A stretch of 64,000 nucleotides of DNA from Ophiosphaerella korrae (Eukaryota; Ascomycota; Dothideomycetes; Pleosporales; Phaeosphaeriaceae). The number at the start of each line of letters is the position of its first letter. Within the stretch, counting starts at the first letter, position 1. Shown in pieces: positions 57,469 through 64,000 of the stretch. The notes under the pieces are model-generated. The model saw nothing but the letters and a program-made list of their open reading frames with translations. It was not told the DNA's origin and did no database searches. The stretch is taken from assembly GCA_028456385.1 (NCBI GenBank), contig JALNQF010000188.1:19384-83383 (forward strand), read 5' to 3'. Made by a program: the position numbers and the translations under genes.

Positions 57469-58444
57469 ATGCTGGTTCTGCGCCTGCTTATGGTGGCGGT
57501 GGGATTTGTCGCGGCCGTGAGTTCGTCATCGACGGCGAGCTCGGCTCCAGCCACGGCTCTGAAAAGGGAGGACAAAAGAAAAACGAAAACTCAAGTCGAC
57601 AGCAAAAACGATGAGCCTACTATTACGATTGCATCGATATCGACATCGACGACAATGAGGAGCGAGACACCGACACCGACGGGCGGGCTGCCGCCGACTT
57701 GTGGAGTTGTATGTATCCCCTTCCTCTCCCCACTCCCCACCGACGCCTCCGGATCGCCGGGACTAGAGGCCAGGTGCTGACACCGACTCGATGCACAGGA
57801 AGCCTGTCTCCTCCCCAGCGGCATCTTCTACGGCTGCACCGCGTCCAACTTCCCCTGCATCTGCACTAAGGATCGGCGCTTCATCGATGAGGACATGGCC
57901 AAGACATCGCCCTGTTTGGCGGCGAGCAAGGGTGTACCGAAGGAGGCCTTTACAGTAAGTCTTGCACATTGCGAACTTCCCGATTTCCCAGCGGCACTTC
58001 GAGTTCGGGCTCAGCAGAGAGAGACACTGACGAGTGCTCGTTGCAGCTTTCATGAACGCTTTCCAAGACATATGCGCCCACGTCGGAAACCCCATCACGA
58101 CACTCCCCTCCCCACACGGGGACGAGCATGCTCCGGCCCCAGCGCCAGCTGGTAATACGCCCGCCGCAAACGTGGAACTCGACGCTACTAAGAAGGCGGG
58201 GTTGGCGCCGCTGTCGGAACTCGAAGCGGGTATCAGTGGTGGCCGTACCGATAGTGTGCCCAAATTCTTGCTGCATGCGAGGGATAGCACGATTTCGGAG
58301 CTGGGTGGTGGTGGTGGTGCTACGCCGGTGAGGACGGGGCCTGGGAATGGGGAATCGGTTAGAGGTTTTGTGGCGGAGTTCGATGGAGTGGGGACGATGA
58401 GGGGGGTGCCGGAGGAGCGGGTGGAGCGGGTGGAGCAAATGTGA
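57469..58444 (+). CDS. CFEM-domain secreted protein
   Basis: Three exons: 57469-57708, 57799 to 57931 (or 57954), and 58047-58444. Signal peptide MLVLRLLMVAVGFVAAVSSS, then a Ser/Thr-rich linker. The CFEM cysteines follow: PPTCGVEACLLPSGIFYGC, FPCICTKDRRF, SPCLAASK and, in exon 3, FQDICAHVG, eight in all. The best donor by sequence is GTAAGT at 57955, but it would put exon 3 out of frame; the GTGTAC donor at 57932 keeps frame and loses eight residues. Either the weaker donor is used, or there is a one-base change. The C-terminal half is low-complexity with a GGGGG run. CFEM proteins bind haem or sit at the cell surface; some act at the plant interface. No GPI signal is clear in this frame. 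Confidence 0.8.
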
Positions 58445-58839
58445 TGGAGTTGGTTGGAGCAGGTGCGTGGCGGGACAGACGGGTGGAATTAGGTATTGGT
58501 GGGGGTAATATGAACGAATGGGCGTGTTTTTGCGGAAAGTGCTTGATTGGCTTTGCAGTGAGATTTGCGATGAAGTAGGTGTACTGGTGTATACCTCTAT
58601 TAACATAGGAGACGAACAAGAGGGTACTATATATAGAGGAAGATAATAGTCCTGATTACTATACCTCCCGAGTCCAAGGTTATTTCCAATACTTGGGTCA
58701 CTGTGGGTAGAACGGGATTTTCTCGAGACTAAAGAGTAGAATACTGCATTGCCTATCAATAGTATAGACTACTCTAGGAAACGTGCAAGATAAAAGGAAT
58801 AGGAATAGGTATTGTATTACTTCTAATATAACAGTGCTC
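58445..58839. other. Intergenic, 3' of two convergent genes
   Basis: No features seen beyond the two gene ends. Confidence 0.5.
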
Positions 58840-60426
58840 CTATAAGTTGGCCCGAACGAAGTTAGATACTGGCTCCTGAAATGATGGCAAACTGGAGAAA
58901 AAGGCAGCCAGTCTATCTTGGTTGACCATGGGTGCATTGACGAAGGCGTCAACTGCCGGGTCGTTTATCATACCTTCCAACAACGGCAATAGGGAATTCA
59001 TCGCATCGATATCGCGATGAAGCAGCTCCTGACGCGACATAATACCGTTCTCAACGTACCAACTCTGGTCTTCCATCATACACGTGGACTCGTACAAGGC
59101 CAACACTTGCGGCGTCACACCGAGGCCATGATCATTTCCATGTTCCATAGCATCCTTGGCAGCCTCGTATGCCATGCGTTGGCCTGTAGCTTGGACCAAC
59201 GGCAGAGACAGCGGTAGGATGCGGGCGTTGAACTCTTTGCCGCGGTGTCCACCTTTATGAGACGCGTATATTTGCCGAGCCTCGTCCCGGACTCCGGCCT
59301 CGTGGCGCGCTAGGAGACACTGCGGGTCACGCGCTCGCGGCGGTGCGTACCGCCCGAGAAGGACCTCACTCGCGAGTCGGATGCAGAGGACCACAAAGTC
59401 GCCTTCGGCGATATTATTGCCCTTTTCGGCGAGCCATAGCTCGCTAATCTGGAAGAGGTCAATACATGATAGCTCTTGCGAAGACAGCTCTGTTATGAGA
59501 CGAGGGGCCTACTGACTTGATTGTGAGCGTAAAGACCTTGCCAACCACATCGGTCCACGAGGTCGCTCAGCGCCTTCTGTGTGTAGCTGAGGACGGTAGC
59601 TTGAAAACGCCGCCGATTACGTTCTGAGCGTCCAGCTTTCCAACGTTTGCCATGAACAACTGCGTCGATTCTATGGCCCAGTTGTCGAAAACGACAGCAT
59701 GCGTGAGAACCCGTGCGATCGGGCCGTACTGGGTGCTGAAGGAGAGGATAGGGACTGACTTAGGCGCACCGACCCGCCGTTGGGCGCTGTACCTACCGGC
59801 AATACGGCCGGCTACGCGCAGAACGGTGGCATTGCTTGTAGAGAGGCAAAGCGTGCAGACAGTCACGCGGTGGATGGCGCGCAGGAAGTTTTTTCGCTCG
59901 TCATTGGGTGAGCCATGAAGGTCTCCGAGTAGGGCTCCAGCTGGCAGTGGTACGTGGCAAAAGCTCGTCGAGGAGTGGTCAATGGCCTTGGCTCCTGGAC
60001 GAGCGGGAAACAAGGCACATGTAACGCCGCGGTACATCGCACCCGACGCATTGTTCAGTGGCACGATAAATGGACGTACGCCATACCCGAGTGCGGATAA
60101 CTTGGAGGCATCGTCTTGGCTGCACGAGGATGGGGAGTGTGAAGCACGAAGGAGCCATCGGTTTGAAGGGTCGCTGTGGTTTCAAGGTCTCTTACATCCA
60201 GCCCATGGCCTAGCTCGGTCAGCAAGAACTCGCCGCATATACCGAAGCGTTCCAAGGCTTGGAGCAAAGGCAGCAGGTCCGGCCGCTTAGAAAGAAACGA
60301 GCTGATTGTGCCCATGCAGAGGTTCCAGTGAATGGTCAGGATGGTCCACGAACCGGAGTCTGGAGTAAATGCTGTTGGAAGATGAGCAACCAGATGGTCC
60401 AAATAGTAGGGATCAATTCTAGCCAT
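58840..60426 (-). pseudogene. Acyl-CoA-oxidase-like gene with two frameshifts
   Basis: Exon A 60426-59517 and exon B 59448-58840, with a 68-nt intron (GTCAGT...CAG, TTGAC branch). The N-terminal part has MGTISSFLSKRPDLLPLLQA, then FLLTELGHGLDVRDLETTAT, the FAD/acyl-CoA-binding region of acyl-CoA oxidases. After AAKTMPPS the frame is lost near 60085-60095 and about twenty residues usual at this point are missing; the next frame resumes YGVRPFIVPLNNASGAMYRG. A second shift near 59593 leads from GGVFKL to TVLSYTQKALSDLVDRCGWQ. Exon B has ISELWLAEKGNNIAEGD, then VVLCIRLASEVLLGRY to the end at 58840. Peroxisomal beta-oxidation flavoprotein if functional; two independent breaks suggest a pseudogene. 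Confidence 0.75.
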
Positions 60427-61402
60427 GACGATGAAAGTCCCAGAATTTTGGCTTCAGTGAACGTGTATCCTCAATTGTCATTCCTAAAAAAAAAAGGCAT
60501 TATCAGCGTTAATCGCACCTCAAGGATATTGTAGCTTTTCTCACCGACTGCCTTGACGAAACTTCGCGCTGGCTCATATGCAAGCCTGGTTCTCGCCTGA
60601 ACAGATGAGGCTTGTAGCTCACGGTACTGCTACCAGATGGGCTCTTGGAGGATCGGCGCGAACGACTCGAGTCGAGAAAACTGGTAAGTCATGGCTTTGG
60701 GAGATGCCCGCAGCAAACGCCATGGGAAGAGAACAGTGTAGCAGGTAAAGATTCTTTGGATAGTTCAATTGGAGCCAAATCGATGTGTAGGCCAGGATAT
60801 CGATCATATGCTTGAAAGCACCATGGGAAGTGATGGAATGCAGTGAGTTTAATTGGAGAAGTTTTGATATTAGTGTCGAATCCGTTGTAAGAAGTTATCG
60901 GAACGGCCCCGAACACGAATAAATTCATACTTTGTTGCCTCAGCTTCACATGTACGCCCTCCCAGAATGCTCGGGCGCCTAGAGCGCTAGCGCGTCTGGG
61001 TTTCTCTTGTAACAGACCACTCAAAGGTCTTTCCGCCCAGACGCGTGATAAGGCTATCACAAAAATAAGCTGACGGCGGCCTTGCCGCCGTGTCGATTGC
61101 ACCTCAACATGTTACATGACACCCGCAGCACGCCGCAGCGCATTTAGCCTATACTGCCCAATGCATACTACGATAAAGAATTCGCACGGTATAGGTATGT
61201 GGTGTGGCACGGTATGGCACGGTATCGCCCCGTTATGGCAATACCAGCTGCATAGACCGACGTGTGAATTAATACAAGGTGGACGGTCCCGCGTGTATAT
61301 GCCCCGATTCACTAAAATCGGAGGCCGAAAATAACCGACGACTACCAGCGGGTAAGAAACATTTTTGGAAAAGAAACACATCAAACTGCAATCTAAGCAC
61401 TA
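60427..61402. other. Intergenic, nothing recognised
   Basis: Frames at 60689-61102 (minus) and 61116-61334 (plus) have no recognisable features. A short GGTATGGCACGGTAT repeat lies near 61200-61227. Confidence 0.5.
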
Positions 61403-61673
61403 CTATGGTATCTGGCGTAAGTAGAGTACTGTGGGTCCGGGAAATGAGCATGCCAAGGCTATCTTCAAACCCCCCCCAAAATTCCCCAAAACAAGGCAAT
61501 ACTTCAACTTTTCAGCTAAATATTAAAGAATATCTGTGGATAGTACTAGAACTTTCAGCTTTTAATAAGCTGTTTTGGTCCTGTTGTTACGTACAGTTTC
61601 TTGAATATTTTCATGGTCTGTGCCACTCCTGTTTTTAGGGCCCACAGCACACTGCTTACGCCAGATAGCATAG
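61403..61673. repeat. 271-bp TA-flanked MITE
   Basis: TIRs start CTATGGTATCTGGCGTAAG on the left and end CTTACGCCAGATAGCATAG on the right, about 37 bp with a few mismatches. Flanked by TA (61401-61402 and 61674-61675). The TIR start CTATGGTA and the GTGGGTCC motif are shared with the MITE at 22440-22675, suggesting one superfamily. Confidence 0.85.
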
Positions 61674-61782
61674 TAAGATCAATAACCTACAATACAATAG
61701 TGACCCTTGTACCACGGGCCGAGCCCCTAGCTACAGGGCCCGCTCGTGATAGAGAAGCCCGTGCGTAATTCCGTAAACGTCC

Positions 61783-61790
61783 TATATATG
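61783..61790 (+). promoter_or_regulatory. TATA-box candidate of the SDR gene
   Basis: TATATATG 103-110 bases before the start codon at 61893. Confidence 0.4.
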
Positions 61791-61892
61791 TGCACGCGCC
61801 TGCCAATACCTACTGCTTCACATTCTTTGAAATTTACTTCATGCATTGATCTCTCGTGCCCGCAAACAAGAGATCACGAATCCTCAACTACA

Positions 61893-62905
61893 ATGGACTA
61901 TTCGGACCCTGACGCATTCACCCTGCCCTACCAGCTGACCAAGAAAGTCCGCCGTGATGTCTATCCACTGTTAGAGCCAACGCAGCCAGAGCTGTCAGCG
62001 AAAGGAAAAACAGTGCTCATTACTGGCGTTTCTGGGGGCATAGGCAAGGTAAGCATGATTTCCAAAGACTCCATTTTCCTTTCCCGTGACCAATAGATTA
62101 GGCCATCGCCGAATCGTGGGCTACCGCGGGAGCTTCTGGCATCGTCATCACCGGGCGCAATGTCGATGCGCTTGAGAGCGTCGCAACGCGGCTTCAGAGT
62201 CTTACCCCGCCCGGCACCAAAGTCCTCGCCCACGCAGCCGACATCACCAACGAAGCCGAGGTCGCGGCGCTCTTCGCGGCCGCCAAGGAGGCGGTTGGCA
62301 AGGTCCATGTGCTCATCAATAGCGCGGGCAGTTTGGAAGGAGGCCTTATAGGCACCGCCGATCCCGCAAAACTCTTCAGCGATTTTCAGGTCAACGTGCT
62401 GGGGACGTACCTAGTCACGCACCACTTTCTCGCCCAGGCCGATGGGGTCGGCACCGTCATTAGCTTCACGACGGGCGCCATCGCCGCCGTGTTCCCTGGT
62501 ATGGGCGGCTATACGGCCTCCAAGTTGGCCCTTACCCGTATCATGGAAAACCTGCACGCCGAGCAACCAAACATCCGCGTTTTCGTGCTCATCCCAGGAA
62601 TTGTCCAGACTGGGATGACGCTCGATGCGTTGAAGCCGTATGCGAAGGATACCCCCGGTCTTAGTGGTAGCTGGACACTCTTCCTATCTACTCCGCGCGC
62701 CGAATGGATGCGCGGCAGCATAGTCAGCGTAAATTGTGAGTCCCCCTTCTAGTGCTTAAACTCGCTACCCTTCTGACATGAGACCGCATTAACAGGGGAT
62801 ATCGAGGAGATGGAGGCTCACAAGGATCAAATTGCTGGCGACAATCTGCTCGGTCGGGCTTTTCTAAACGCCAAGCTCGGGAAAGATGGGCATCCCTGGA
62901 CGTGA
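61893..62905 (+). CDS. Short-chain dehydrogenase/reductase
   Basis: Three exons: 61893-62048, 62102-62735, 62796-62905; introns of 53 and 60 nt (GTAAGC...TAG; GTGAGT...CAG); 299 aa. Rossmann motif TVLITGVSGGIGKAIAESW (TGxxxGxG) rebuilt across the first junction. NNAG-like motif NSAGSLEGG, catalytic region VISFTTGAIAAVFPGMGGY with YTASK (YxxxK), and the usual PGIVQTGMT after strand 6. The canonical Ser before the YxxxK motif is not obvious (SFTTGA), so the general-acid network may differ. Exon 3 gives WDIEEMEAHKDQIAGDNLL...HPWT, a typical end of this fungal SDR group. Substrate unknown; not near other metabolic genes except the broken acyl-CoA-oxidase-like gene. Confidence 0.9.
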
Positions 62906-63870
62906 GGCGGCGGTTAAGCGCAACGAGATCTGTATCATGGAACCGATACGAGTATACTAGAAGATACGAGACAGAGCGACCTTTGGGGATCCCGGAGCCG
63001 TTATAGAACAACCGGGAGGCACTCGTGGGTGACCCGCGTGGCGGACCGCGAGGAGGAGTGACAGCCCGAGACAAGGGCGATCCCGCTATAGCTATAAACA
63101 TGTCGGGACTTCTCTAATTCCAAATTCCATTTTATCCCCTCCCTCCCCCCCGTCTCCTGCCCCGCGCTACGTCTACAGCTCCCTGCTACCGGTATACCAA
63201 CGACCACGACAAGATATGTCTTCCCCCTTGATAACCTAGCAGAATGCGAGGCTGTGGTTCGAGTAGCGAGGGTACCAGGTTATCGTCTCTACGCAGTATA
63301 TCCCATTATCTTGCTCCGGGCGAATTTCCTCTTTATTCATATTCGCCTTTTCCGCCTTTACTTTTCTTGGCCCTTCTGGTCACGCGTTTGGTGAAACCAC
63401 ATAGAAGCGAGTGCATTGGGTCGGATTGCGTGGAAATGCCGCCAAGGCAAAATGCATTTCGCCATTCTACAGTAGGCTGTATGGACGCATCGCCGTTATA
63501 ACGATATCTAACCCCTACAGATCCCTCAATCCTTAGAGCATGGATGCGCCGTTGTTTCGGCCCTGTCCTTCTCTATTCCATTGCCTTGCACCATATGCAG
63601 CATGTCTCGCAGGGGGCTCATGCGCGTCCTAGACTAATACCCTTCGGGAGGTCTGCACATGGGACGTTGATCAAATCCAGCCAGCCAACCTACCAATAGT
63701 ATCTAACCAATCGCGATATTTTGGTTAAATCTACTCGGCATACACCCAATCCAGTTCCTTAATCTTGGCACATTACATTGAGGCAGCAGGTCAACTGACT
63801 ATGGATTTGCCTCGGTTGAGATGGCGCCAAACCACAACAGGCATATTAACCGCTTTCAGCTGAAAAATAA
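62906..63870. other. Intergenic, nothing recognised
   Basis: Short frames at 62724-63101 (minus) and 63244-63501 (plus) lack family features. Confidence 0.5.
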
Positions 63871-64000
63871 AATTCTCATCTCAACTAAACAAAAGTTTAT
63901 AGTTAGATAAACTTTTCTCTAATAATAGATTAACTTAATAGCTTATTTATACTATACAACCTATTTAGTATTTAGTAACTAACTTCTACTAATATTAACC
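63871..64000. other. Edge of another AT-rich (RIP-like) block
   Basis: The last ~130 bases become strongly A+T-rich with many TAA/TAG/TTA words, like the left end of the window. Probably the start of a further degraded repeat that continues outside. Confidence 0.5.

Noticed and set aside
57950..58759. 269-aa minus-strand frame with His/Pro/Thr-rich runs
   Set aside because: Antisense to the CFEM exon 3 and low-complexity; no start context or splice partner and no family resemblance.

Overview
The window is nuclear DNA of a filamentous ascomycete (Pezizomycotina; a Dothideomycete of the Pleosporales type is my best guess, not proven). The genes carry short GT-AG introns of 44-90 nt with CTGAC/TTGAC-like branch sites. 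The protein families are typical of such fungi (Zn2Cys6 factor, CFEM, CHRD, LsdA-like, GH12, fungal rhodopsin-like). The repeats show repeat-induced point mutation (RIP): C:G to T:A transitions, CAR/TGG codons turned into stops, and very high A+T.

Layout. 1-7800: two inverted, RIP-destroyed Ty3/gypsy copies. 7.8-14.3 kb: gene graveyard with a decayed FluG/DUF3435 (tyrosine-recombinase-like) gene with C2H2 tail, a broken kinase gene, and a RIPed pogo/Fot1 transposase interrupted by a solo LTR that itself holds a second solo LTR. 14.5-33.8 kb: live genes in small-molecule style, namely a Zn2Cys6 factor, DUF2306 membrane protein, SDR, GMC oxidoreductase, rhodopsin-like protein, a small orphan, MFS transporter, Gfo/Idh/MocA oxidoreductase and P450, with MITEs and solo LTRs between them. 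34.9-46.3 kb: an orphan acidic protein, an aspartoacylase-like remnant, a CHRD protein with a frameshift, PhoD-like phosphatase, TetX-like monooxygenase and GH12 glucanase. 48-51.1 kb: LsdA-like secreted ferritin-fold protein, a small probable membrane protein and the housekeeping phosphatidylinositol synthase, so this part looks like core genome. 51.8-52.7 kb: a secreted-protein gene with two adjacent stops. 53.4-55.7 kb: a complete RIPed pogo/Fot1 element with TIRs and TA target duplication, then a MITE split by a solo LTR. 57.5-62.9 kb: CFEM protein, a frameshifted acyl-CoA-oxidase-like gene and an SDR. The last ~130 bases turn AT-rich again.

How the genes may work together: 14.5-33.8 kb has the regulator, transporter and four redox enzymes of a metabolic cluster but no PKS, NRPS, terpene cyclase or DMATS backbone, so a catabolic or tailoring role is as likely as biosynthesis. 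The secreted set (PhoD, GH12, CHRD, LsdA-like, CFEM) suits a plant-associated or saprotrophic fungus. All splice models were deduced by eye from splice signals, reading frame and family resemblance; no search was run.
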